Shown here piece by piece: positions 36,623 through 45,200 of a DNA stretch of 64,000 bases (position 1 is the first letter of the stretch; each line of letters begins with the position of its first letter). Below the pieces are notes generated by a model. It was not told where the DNA came from. It was given only the letters and a program-made list of their open reading frames with translations, and did no database searches. The DNA comes from Halobellus clavatus (GTDB taxonomy: Archaea > Halobacteriota > Halobacteria > Halobacteriales > Haloferacaceae): the NCBI RefSeq assembly GCF_900107195.1, contig NZ_FNPB01000004.1:62001-126000 (forward strand). Direction: 5' to 3'. Made by a program: the position numbers and the translations under genes.

Positions 36623-38077
36623 ATGCGGCCGACACCACGGTTCTGGGCGGCGATCGGCGTGGCTGGAGTTCTCGCTCTGTTCGGCCTCGCTCTCGCTACG
36701 CCGGGTCTCATCGCGGCTGCCGCCATCTTGACCGGTGCCCTCATCGGCTGCCAGGCTCGCTTTGCCGCAGATCTTGGGACCCTCCCGGAAGCACTCACTA
36801 TCAATCAGTCGCTGTCTCGCAGGCGTGCTCCAACGGATGAACCCGTCGTCTTGACTCTCAGCGCCGAACTTGCGGCCCCGACGGCTCTGATGGTGACAAT
36901 CGATGCTCACGTCCCACTTGCTGTCGACGAAACCGACGACTCCGACAGCTCGGTCACACCCACCGCAGATGGGCCGTCACACGCCCGCGTCCGGTTCTCC
37001 GTCCCAACGGCCGGCACGACCACGTTCGATCCACCACTCGTCACCGTCGGATCCGCATACGGGCTCTTCGTCGAAACGTTCGAGCACGACGACTCCGCGC
37101 TCCAGTTGGACGTTGAACCGCGCGCGCCGCGTCGGATGCACATCGGCCAAGGTGGCGAGCGCATCTCCGCCGGATTCGGTGAACACAGTTCGGATCAGCG
37201 CGGTCCCGGGCTGGAACCCGCGGAAATCCGCCAGTACCAACACGGAGACGACATCGGGCGGATCGACTGGAAGGCTACCGCGCGGCTGAACCACCCGTAT
37301 ATCCGCGACTTCGAGGTCCCATCGGCCAGACAGACCACGCTCATCCTGGATCATCGCACGACGACTGCTGTCGGAGCCGCTGGGGAGACAAAACTGGACT
37401 ACCTCAAGGAACTCGGACTCGCGTACGTCAACAGTGCCGACGCGCTTGGCGACCCGGTGGGCCTCTACACCGTCGGCGACGATGGCGCGACGAACGTCTT
37501 CCCGCCGAAAGCCGGCGAATCCCAACACCAACTCGTGCGCTCTCGGATCAGGAGTCTCGAACCCACAGACGGCTCCAGTGATGAGACAGAACGGTCCGTG
37601 CGGAATCCGCTCGCAGGGCGGGAGGCACCCATCATCGCAGACGACGGGACACAGTTCACCGCGACACTGCGACCGTATTACCGGTCGCCGAACGAGTATA
37701 CGGCCCGGTTCAGTTCTCGATCGCTCTTTGCGACCGTCAGGCAATACGTCGATCGTCTCCAGGGCTCACTCTATGCGGTCGTTTTCACCGACGACACCGA
37801 ACGCGCCGAACTCTACGAGACGGTCAAAGCGCTCCGACGGCGCGAGGGAGCGGTGCTCGTCTTTATTACCCCGACTGTCTTTTTCGAGTCGACGCTAGCG
37901 GATGTCGAGGCGGCATACGCCGACTACGAGGAGTTCGAATCCTTCCGCAAGCGCCTGAACCGACTCACTGGTGTCTCGGCGTTCGAGGTCGCGCCACAAG
38001 ACAGACTGGAGGGTCTCCTCCGTGCACGAGACACCCGCCAACGGACCTCGACGTCTGAGGGGACGTACAATGGGTGA
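36623..38077 (+). CDS. DUF58 protein (vWA-like partner of MoxR)
   Basis: A 484-residue protein with two N-terminal helices (about 7-45) and an outer beta domain. The DUF58 signature follows in GPGLEPAEIRQYQHGDD and RIDWKATARLNHPYIRDFE, then a vWA-like Rossmann region (TTLILDHRTTT, with Asp in the metal-site position, and DPVGLYTVGDD). DUF58 proteins are regularly encoded with MoxR ATPases, which are thought to act as chaperones for vWA-fold proteins. Here the MoxR gene faces this operon from the other side. The next gene overlaps by 8 bases. Confidence 0.92.
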   Translation: MRPTPRFWAAIGVAGVLALFGLALATPGLIAAAAILTGALIGCQARFAADLGTLPEALTINQSLSRRRAPTDEPVVLTLSAELAAPTALMVTIDAHVPLAVDETDDSDSSVTPTADGPSHARVRFSVPTAGTTTFDPPLVTVGSAYGLFVETFEHDDSALQLDVEPRAPRRMHIGQGGERISAGFGEHSSDQRGPGLEPAEIRQYQHGDDIGRIDWKATARLNHPYIRDFEVPSARQTTLILDHRTTTAVGAAGETKLDYLKELGLAYVNSADALGDPVGLYTVGDDGATNVFPPKAGESQHQLVRSRIRSLEPTDGSSDETERSVRNPLAGREAPIIADDGTQFTATLRPYYRSPNEYTARFSSRSLFATVRQYVDRLQGSLYAVVFTDDTERAELYETVKALRRREGAVLVFITPTVFFESTLADVEAAYADYEEFESFRKRLNRLTGVSAFEVAPQDRLEGLLRARDTRQRTSTSEGTYNG

Positions 38078-38558
38078 CGGCCGTCTCTCTTTCGACCGGC
38101 TATCGCCAAGGAGTGGCCCGATTCTACGAGTCGGTATTCTCGCACTGCTCTCTGTCGGACTGACGGTTTCCAGCGGTTTCGTCGGGACTCTCGTCGCGAT
38201 CTCGGTCGGGTTCGGCTGGTGGCTCGCCCCCGGATATTTTGTTTTCGGGTTCGGACAGATCGCGTTCGCCGCGACCCAGACTGGACTCGGTGGCATCGGC
38301 GGTCTCCTCGCACAGATTGCCCTCTGGGCGCTTCTTGTCGTCAGTCTGGTCCAAGCACCGTCGCCGCTCCGCGTGCGGGCTATCCGTGATGTAACCGTTG
38401 GATCGTTGGTCGCTGTTGCCGTCGCTTGGATCGCTGTCAGTCTGCTCGGGCCGCTCTGGCAGACCGCCATCGTTGTCGTCGGTCTGAGTGCAGGCTGTTT
38501 TTATGCTATCCACAGATATCAGCTGGTACGTATGGGACTGGTGGGTGAGGCGAGGTGA
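38070..38558 (+). CDS. Four-helix membrane protein in the DUF58 operon
   Basis: A 162-residue protein, starting at the ATG at 38070 that overlaps the DUF58 stop by 8 bases. An upstream start at 37971 would overlap the DUF58 gene by over 100 bases. It has four to five hydrophobic segments: LRVGILALLSVGLTVSSGFV, FGWWLAPGYFVFGFGQIAFA, LLAQIALWALLVVSLV, and two near the end. There are no conserved polar motifs. The tight overlaps on both sides show it belongs to the operon. It is a haloarchaeal family of unknown function. Confidence 0.75.
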   Translation: MGDGRLSFDRLSPRSGPILRVGILALLSVGLTVSSGFVGTLVAISVGFGWWLAPGYFVFGFGQIAFAATQTGLGGIGGLLAQIALWALLVVSLVQAPSPLRVRAIRDVTVGSLVAVAVAWIAVSLLGPLWQTAIVVVGLSAGCFYAIHRYQLVRMGLVGEAR

Positions 38559-39520
38559 CCGCCGAGACAGATCCGGACCGGCGATCGGAGGAACCGACGG
38601 ACGCTCGGGACGAAGACCGACTCCGCGGACGGATCGCCGTCGTTGAAGAGGAAAACCGACGCCTCCGTCAGGAGTATCTCAGAGCCCGCCAGTCTCAGTA
38701 CCGTCGCTCTGCCATCGGAATGGCGTTCGTCGGCGCGGTGGCACTCGTCGGCGCGGCGGTCCTCCCCGCACTGCGACGCACGCTGTTGATTCTAGCGGCC
38801 ACCGGTGGATTCGGCGGCGTGCTCCTGTACTTCCTGACCCCAGACCAGCTCGTTCCGGCCTCTGTCGGAGAGGCGGCTTATACCGCTTATCGATCTCACG
38901 CCACTGCGCTACGGGACGAACTCGGCTTACAAGAACAGTCGATCTACGTCCCGCTTGATCGCACCGACGAGACCGATGCGGGGGTTCGCCTGTTCGTCCC
39001 TCAGACTACCGATTGGGAACTCCCCAACGAACGGTCCCTCCAAGCGACCTTTGTCTCACCGAATCAGGAGCGACGGCGCGGCGTTGCCTTCACCCCAGCC
39101 GCACATCAACTGTGGACCGCGTTCGTTCGAGGGACTTCTCTCATCAACGACAGTCCGGACCGACTGGCGTCCCAACTTGCGGAAGCCGCCGTCGAACAGT
39201 TCGAACTCGCGCGTACCGCTGACGCCGAGGCCGACGAACCGGCACGCCGGGTATCGATCGTCGTCGAAGACGTCTCCTACGGTGTCCCCACACACTTCGA
39301 TCACCCGCTGGTGTCGTTCCTCGCCGTCGGACTAGCCCGCGGCCTCGACACCAGTGTTGAGGTCCCGTCCGTCGACGCGGTCGACACTGGCCATCGGATC
39401 ACCTTCCGGTACGAACAGGCCGCCGCTCACTCGGAATCCGAATCGGCGTCCGACGCGGAGTCCGACGAGGCTGACCGGGACTCCGGGTCCGTATCCGACG
39501 GATCCGAAGCCGAGACCTGA
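38555..39520 (+). CDS. Coiled-coil membrane-anchored protein, third gene of the DUF58 operon
   Basis: A 321-residue protein starting at GTG 38555, which overlaps the previous stop (GTGA). Residues 20-50 form a probable coiled coil (EEENRRLRQEYLRARQSQYR). Two helices follow (about 55-100; AIGMAFVGAVALVGAAVLP and LLILAATGGFGGVLLYFL), then a soluble alpha/beta domain (120-285; RVSIVVEDVSYGVPTHFDHP). The last 30 residues are almost only Ser, Glu and Asp and overlap the MoxR gene antisense. The family is haloarchaeal and its function is unknown. It may be a structural partner of DUF58. Confidence 0.75.
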   Translation: MTAETDPDRRSEEPTDARDEDRLRGRIAVVEEENRRLRQEYLRARQSQYRRSAIGMAFVGAVALVGAAVLPALRRTLLILAATGGFGGVLLYFLTPDQLVPASVGEAAYTAYRSHATALRDELGLQEQSIYVPLDRTDETDAGVRLFVPQTTDWELPNERSLQATFVSPNQERRRGVAFTPAAHQLWTAFVRGTSLINDSPDRLASQLAEAAVEQFELARTADAEADEPARRVSIVVEDVSYGVPTHFDHPLVSFLAVGLARGLDTSVEVPSVDAVDTGHRITFRYEQAAAHSESESASDAESDEADRDSGSVSDGSEAET

Positions 39521-40524
39521 TCGTCGGTTTCGTCGATTTTGCCGCCGTCACCCACCGCAGTCGATTTGGCTGGTGACGCGTCCGGACTCGTCGGTGTCGT
39601 CGTCTCGAGAATCTCTTCGATGATCGTTTCCGGTTCGACCTCGCCGATCTCTGCGTCCGTACTCAATACGAGCCGGTGTGCGAGCGCTGGCACAGCCAGC
39701 GACTTGACGTCGTCCGGGATCGTGTACGCTCGTCCCTCGATGGCGGCGTTCGCTTTCGCGGCTCGGAGCAACTGGAGGCCACCACGGGGCGACACGCCGT
39801 GGCTCACCTCCGGCATCGTCCGGGACTGGTCGACGATGTCGAGGATGTAGTCTCGCACGGCGTCGGCCAAGTGGACGTCGCTGACAATCTCCTGTGCCGC
39901 GTGTATCTCTCCTTGCGAAACGACTTGTTCGAGGTCCTGGGGCCCTAAGTTCGGTGCAGAGTTGAACCGATCGAGGATTTCGGCCTCGCCGCTCCGTTTC
40001 GGAATCCCAAGGTTGATTTTGAGTTGGAAACGATCCCGCTGTGCTTCCGGTAGCCCGAACGTGCCTTCCATCTCGATCGGGTTCTGGGTCGCGATCAGAA
40101 TGAACGGTAACGGGAGTTCCAGCGTCTCGCCTTCGATCGTGACCTGCCGCTCCTGCATCGCTTCGAGCAGTGCACTCTGGGTCTTCGGTGTCGCGCGGTT
40201 GATCTCGTCGGCGATGACAACGTTGGCGAACACGGGGCCCCGTTCCAGCTCGAAGGTCCCGGTGTTTTCCCGATAGACTTTCGTTCCGGTGACGTCGGCC
40301 GGGAGCAGATCCGGTGTCATCTGGATCCGTCGTGCGTTAAGTCCGGTGACGCGGGCGAATGCTTCCGCCAGCGTGGTTTTCGCGACGCCCGGGACACCTT
40401 CGAGCAGCACGTGACCCCTGGTTAGCAGAGAGATAGTCAGGTGTTTGAGTGCGGTATCCTGCCCGATGAGGAGCTTCGAGGCCTCCGACTGCAACTCGTC
40501 GTAGAGGCGGGCCGGATCAGTCAT
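39427..40524 (-). CDS. MoxR-type AAA+ ATPase
   Basis: A 365-residue AAA_3 ATPase. Motifs: Walker A GVPGVAKT, Walker B with VVIADEINRATP, sensor 1 in ILIATQNPIEMEGTF, and an arginine-finger region LPEAQRDRFQLK. The C-terminal lid domain has SHGVSPRGGLQLLRAAKANA. A Ser/Asp-rich tail of about 30 residues follows. MoxR proteins act as chaperone-like ATPases with vWA/DUF58 partners. It is the last gene of a three-gene operon: it overlaps the DUF4350 stop by 8 bases, and its 3' end overlaps the facing operon by 94 bases. Confidence 0.95.
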   Translation of the reverse strand: MTDPARLYDELQSEASKLLIGQDTALKHLTISLLTRGHVLLEGVPGVAKTTLAEAFARVTGLNARRIQMTPDLLPADVTGTKVYRENTGTFELERGPVFANVVIADEINRATPKTQSALLEAMQERQVTIEGETLELPLPFILIATQNPIEMEGTFGLPEAQRDRFQLKINLGIPKRSGEAEILDRFNSAPNLGPQDLEQVVSQGEIHAAQEIVSDVHLADAVRDYILDIVDQSRTMPEVSHGVSPRGGLQLLRAAKANAAIEGRAYTIPDDVKSLAVPALAHRLVLSTDAEIGEVEPETIIEEILETTTPTSPDASPAKSTAVGDGGKIDETDDQVSASDPSDTDPESRSASSDSASDADSDSE

Positions 40525-41569
40525 CGTCGTCCCTTTTATGTTGGTCAGGGATAACTCCTGCTATCAGCCGTTTGACGTCCGCGGTATCCCATTCTGGGTG
40601 TTCAGCCCCAAGATACGCCAGGATCACATCCTGATCGGCGTCGACTGTGATCTCGTCACTGTCGAACACCGAACTGACCACGCGGCGATGTGTCGTCGCC
40701 AGACCAACGCCTCCCAAGGCCAGAGTGCCGAGGGCGACCTGGGCAAGCGGCGACGATCGCAGCCAGAACAGCCACGCGAACAACGGCGGGACACGCTCCG
40801 CGTGGCTGTCGTCGACGACAGCCCGATCGTACTCTTCGAGTACAGCGCCGATGAACTGTCGGTTCCCGGAGCGATCGGACATCGCGTTGATGAACAGAGA
40901 CGGATCACTCACGACGAGTACCGTGCCCTCGCCTACCGACTCGCGGGTCACTACCGGGCGTGATTCGAGGGATTCCTGGTCGTCGAGTGCATAATTGCGG
41001 TTCGTATCTAGATAGGAGAACTCCGAACTGTTCGCGAGAATCGTCGTTCCGTTCGCCCGAATTGCTGTGCCGTGGTTAAGCGTGAGCGTCTGTTCGGGCC
41101 CGATGAGCGTGGAGTTGTTCGTTCCCGACGCGAGAGTGATGTTCGGTGTGCGGTAGTACCGGCGTTCGTCGCGAAGGAGCCGGCCGTCAATTCGGCTCCG
41201 CGCGCCCACCCCCCGCAGCAGGCTCGTCGTCTGACTCCCGAAGTCCTCGGCGACGAGCAGCGTCCCGCCTTCATCGACGTACTGTCGGATCTGTGTTTGT
41301 TCGGCCTCGGTGTAGGCCCGATCGGGCGAGAGCACGATGACGATGCTGTCTTCGGAACGTTCGTACGCCGAGTCGACGGTCGTCGCCACGGATAGTTCCG
41401 TCTCGCCGGTTGCTGCGATCTCTTCGAGATTCGTCGATCCGTCCCAGGCGGCGTTGTAGGCGCTGAACGCTGCTGTGCTCGTGGCCACTCCCGCTCCGAG
41501 CGAAAGGAGAACGAGCAGCGCCAGTCCGACGACGGCGTATCTCGCGTATCGGGCGGTCGAATCCCCCAT
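40517..41569 (-). CDS. DUF4350 membrane protein
   Basis: A 350-residue protein with an N-terminal helix (YAVVGLALLVLLSLGAGV). An outer alpha/beta domain of the GATase-like DUF4350 fold follows (SIVIVLSPDRAYTEAEQTQI, then VDEGGTLLVAEDFGSQTTSL, then GTVLVVSDPSLFINAMSDR). A second helix lies near residue 265, with a short cytoplasmic tail after it. DUF4350 genes are standard members of MoxR/DUF58 loci. It starts 4 bases after the stop of the small membrane gene and overlaps MoxR by 8 bases, so the three are one operon. Confidence 0.88.
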   Translation of the reverse strand: MGDSTARYARYAVVGLALLVLLSLGAGVATSTAAFSAYNAAWDGSTNLEEIAATGETELSVATTVDSAYERSEDSIVIVLSPDRAYTEAEQTQIRQYVDEGGTLLVAEDFGSQTTSLLRGVGARSRIDGRLLRDERRYYRTPNITLASGTNNSTLIGPEQTLTLNHGTAIRANGTTILANSSEFSYLDTNRNYALDDQESLESRPVVTRESVGEGTVLVVSDPSLFINAMSDRSGNRQFIGAVLEEYDRAVVDDSHAERVPPLFAWLFWLRSSPLAQVALGTLALGGVGLATTHRRVVSSVFDSDEITVDADQDVILAYLGAEHPEWDTADVKRLIAGVIPDQHKRDDDD

Positions 41570-41572
41570 CGA

Positions 41573-41848
41573 TCAGAACACTCCCGGGGGAAGAATTGTG
41601 AGAATTCGCTGAACGACGATGTAGCCGAACGCGATCAGTCCGAGAGCGATGACCCAACGGAGTCGTCGCCGCCATCGCGGTGTCACGTGAAACGGCGCCG
41701 TCAGTTCGACGTTGACGAGGAACGCGATCAGCGAGACGACGAAGAAGAGTTCGCCTGTGAGCGAGTCCAATAGCGAGAGGACGAACGCGACCGCAAGCAT
41801 CGCGGCGACCTGCGCGTGGACGAATCGCTGTCGCCGTGAGACTGCCAT
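41573..41848 (-). CDS. Small membrane protein heading the MoxR operon
   Basis: A 91-residue protein with three hydrophobic segments: VAAMLAVAFVLSLLDSL, LFFVVSLIAFLVNVEL and WVIALGLIAFGYIVVQRIL. The ATG at 41848 (MAVSRRQRF) was chosen because the upstream ATG at 41920 adds a polar stretch and lies closer to the promoter region. It ends 3 bases before DUF4350. Similar small proteins often sit at this place in haloarchaeal MoxR loci. The function is unknown. Confidence 0.75.
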   Translation of the reverse strand: MAVSRRQRFVHAQVAAMLAVAFVLSLLDSLTGELFFVVSLIAFLVNVELTAPFHVTPRWRRRLRWVIALGLIAFGYIVVQRILTILPPGVF

Positions 41849-42213
41849 ACACCTACCACGTTGGGCGGATGGTTTGAAGCCATCGGCGGTGAGGTGCGTC
41901 GCCAGCTCCCCGGAGCACATTTAGATACAAATTCTGTTATATCCAAATAATTACTGTTCTCTAATTATCAAATTTGAAATTTAGAAATGATAATAAATAT
42001 GGTATGAGTGGGAGTTAGCGGCGGCCATTTCAGATAGTCTCGACTACTTCGAGAGTATCGGAGGAAAGACTAGATTACCGATTATTGCTCTCTAAGAATC
42101 TAGTTCGTCAAGGATATACACTTCACCGGGTGTCCCATCCACCCATCCGTACGCGGATTTAGAATATGTTGTTGTACCTAAGTATTATAACCCTCCTACC
42201 ATATTCCGTTGAT
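41849..42213. promoter_or_regulatory. AT-rich divergent control region of the giant gene and MoxR operon
   Basis: This 365-base gap is much richer in A+T than its surroundings, above all from 41930 to 42010. It contains a nested symmetric element: attatca (41964-41970) and its inverse tgataat (41988-41994) flank aaatttgaaattt (41970-41982). This could be an operator. A good TATA-like box, tattataa (42183-42190), lies about 28 bases before the giant gene's ATG at 42214, so its mRNA is probably leaderless. No gene is seen in the gap. Confidence 0.5.
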
Positions 42214-45200
42214 ATGAGACGATCGTCTGACACAGGGACCAAACTGATAAGTTTGGTTCTAACGGGGCTGATGGTACTCTCTGTGATAGCGGGGCCGGCG
42301 TCAGCCGCTCTCGCGTCAGAGGACCCATCGAGCGCTATCGAGGAATCAGGTAGCGCCGATCTCGCGTCGCCGTATAATGCTGCGACCAACGGGACAACGA
42401 CTACGACATCTGGTGAGTCGACGGCAACCGAGACCGCTACCGAGACTGCGACTGCGACTCCGACGGAAACCTCGACTCCAACACCTACTCCGACGCCAAC
42501 TCCAACTCCGACCCCGACTCCATCTTCTACCGAAACTACGACTTCCACCTCGAACCAAACGGAAACATCTACTTCCACTACCACTCTAACTTCGACCCAA
42601 ACAGCAACCTCCACTTCCACTGAGACGGCTACCTCATCGCTTAGCACGGATAGTTCGTCATTGTCCCCTACGGCATCTAGCGGAGATGGTTTTGTAGCAA
42701 ATACTTCTGGTGTGAGTAATGGACCTTACGCTGCGACAATTAACGGTGAAGTAGAAAACCTAACGCAAGATGCTGTCGCCTACTTTGAGTGGAAACCTGA
42801 CTCGGCCAGTGAATTCCGTAAAACAGAGAACCAAACTCTCACAGGGAACGAGAGCTTCAACGATACGCTCTCGTTCCTTACCCCGGGAACGACCTACGAG
42901 TACCGAGCAGTAGTTCAGTCAGGTAGCACGACCGACAAGGGCAATCTTCGTAGTTTTACTACCGACACTCGTCCTGCAACTGAAAGCTTCTTCGAGGCAG
43001 GGAATATAGCACTATATGTCCAATCGACTCAAGGGTTACAGGTCGAAGTTGATTCCAGTGCAGTAGCATTGGAGACTGATGTCCCACAATTCGAACTCGT
43101 CGCCGCGAGTGCCCGTGTGCCAGGATACCCCAATGATAAGGAAACTGTTCCCGTCCATCGGTCGGACGAAACATTAGAATTTGACTTTGAGGATACCGGA
43201 GGTGGAAGCCTTTCAGAATTTGGTGGATCCCAGGCAGACATTGTGGCTATCAAGACGGATTCATCTCAGGGGCTTGATTTCTTCTCGCAGCTGACACAGC
43301 TTGACGATCTACTTAACGACGAGAATTCGACTGTTGAAATATTCGAAACGACGACCATCGGAGACAACGAGACCATTACCTACGACCTACAGGCTGAAGG
43401 TCGGGGGAGCGGCAACTACATTTTCTTAGCGGTTAACAACGGAAGCGTCGTCGAACAGAACGGCAGTTTCACTTTAGACCGAACACGCGTGGTCGGACTT
43501 GATTTCGCCATCGTGCAAAATGGCGATGCGAGTACCAGCGTCTCACGTCAGGACCCGTATCCATACCCAGAATTCCGCCCCGGTGAGAATGTCACCGTCA
43601 ACGCGGAAGTCCCACTGTCGGGAGATCAGAGTGAGATCACGCAGGCGGTCATTCTTTACAATGAAAATGCGTTCGACGGGAAAAGGATAGATGCTACGAT
43701 CAATGACGTACAAAACATAGATCCTGATAACATCACCATTCGCTCGGGCATTTCCGGCTTTGATGGTGTCCGTAGAATTGAGGATGGAGCGACGCTCTTA
43801 GGACAAGACCTGGGTGAAAGCGACGAAATTGGAGTCTTCACCATCGACGACGCATTCGGGTTCATTGGCGGTGGCGTCAGTGACAGATTCGAGAATAAGA
43901 GCGGCGCAGAATTAGTTGAAGCCTCGATAGTCGCCAAGGCAGATACAGGAAATGAGACGACTTTTGAGGTTGGCACACTCGAAAGCTTCCGGACGGGTGA
44001 ATCCGCCGAATATTCGATTATCCACGTTGCAGAGAACACCGAAACCGGTGAGATATACACAAACAAAGTAGACGAGAATATCACATTAGTCGAGCAGTTG
44101 GATCCGTGGGCAAATATCGAGATAGATGAAGAGGATTCGCAATTCAACGTACTAGATGGCGAACAGATAGTTATCAATGGTACTATCACAAACGTTGGCG
44201 ATTCCACCGTTGATGACACTGCGACACTATACTTAGATGGTGAAGAGGCATATGTGGAAGCGACTTTACCTCCCTCTCTTGGTGGTGGGACGACACAAGT
44301 TACGATAGACCAAGATTTCTCTCTTGAGCCTGGTGAGTCACAGAACTTCTCACTTAGTTACCCGACAGAGCAAGACGATATGGGTCTCATTGGTGAAGAC
44401 GGTCAGGCACAGTTTAGCGCTGAAGTCCGAACAGAGACTGGTAGTGACGAAGTAGATGTCACAGTCTCCAATGAGACATCCAATTTCAACGTCGAGATCG
44501 ACCGAACTAATTCGGAGACTCTGATTACGCAAGGAGGAAATCTAACCGTCGTCACGAACGTCAGCAACACTGGGGGTCTTCCCGATACTCAAACGATTGA
44601 GGCGGAGTTCGAAGGCCAGGCACTATCCGAAAATCAGGACGTATCAGTCGATCCGGAAACGACAAAAACGGTCGAAATCACCTTCGAGGACGTCAATGTC
44701 GATCCGGGGAGCTACACGGTCAACGTAAGCTCTGAAAACGACTTCGACACTATCGCTGTCGAGGTTGATCCCGGACCGGACTTCGAAGTCGGACCACTCG
44801 AAGTCACTGACACCGTCACTGCGGGCGAAGATGTCCTCGTGAATACGACGGTCGAGAACGTTGGCGGCGCGCGCGGGACACAGGAGGTAGAGTTCCTGTT
44901 CAATGATACAGTCGTCGAGAGCGAGAATGTCTCTCTTGATCCCGGCCCGGTAAGGACGTTCAACTTCAGTGTCCCCACGGACGACGCGGATATCGGTGAT
45001 CGGACCGTGACAGTCCGGACGGCGGATGATTCCGAGACTGACACAGTTACGGTTCAGGCCCCGGCCGAGTTCCAGGTCGAGATCAACGAAGCCGCTTCCG
45101 ATAGCACCGTCGTCGCGGGCGCGAACGCGACGATCGTTGCGAACGTGACCAACGTCGGCGATGTGGTCGACGAGCAAACCATCTCGCTGAATCTGGTCGG

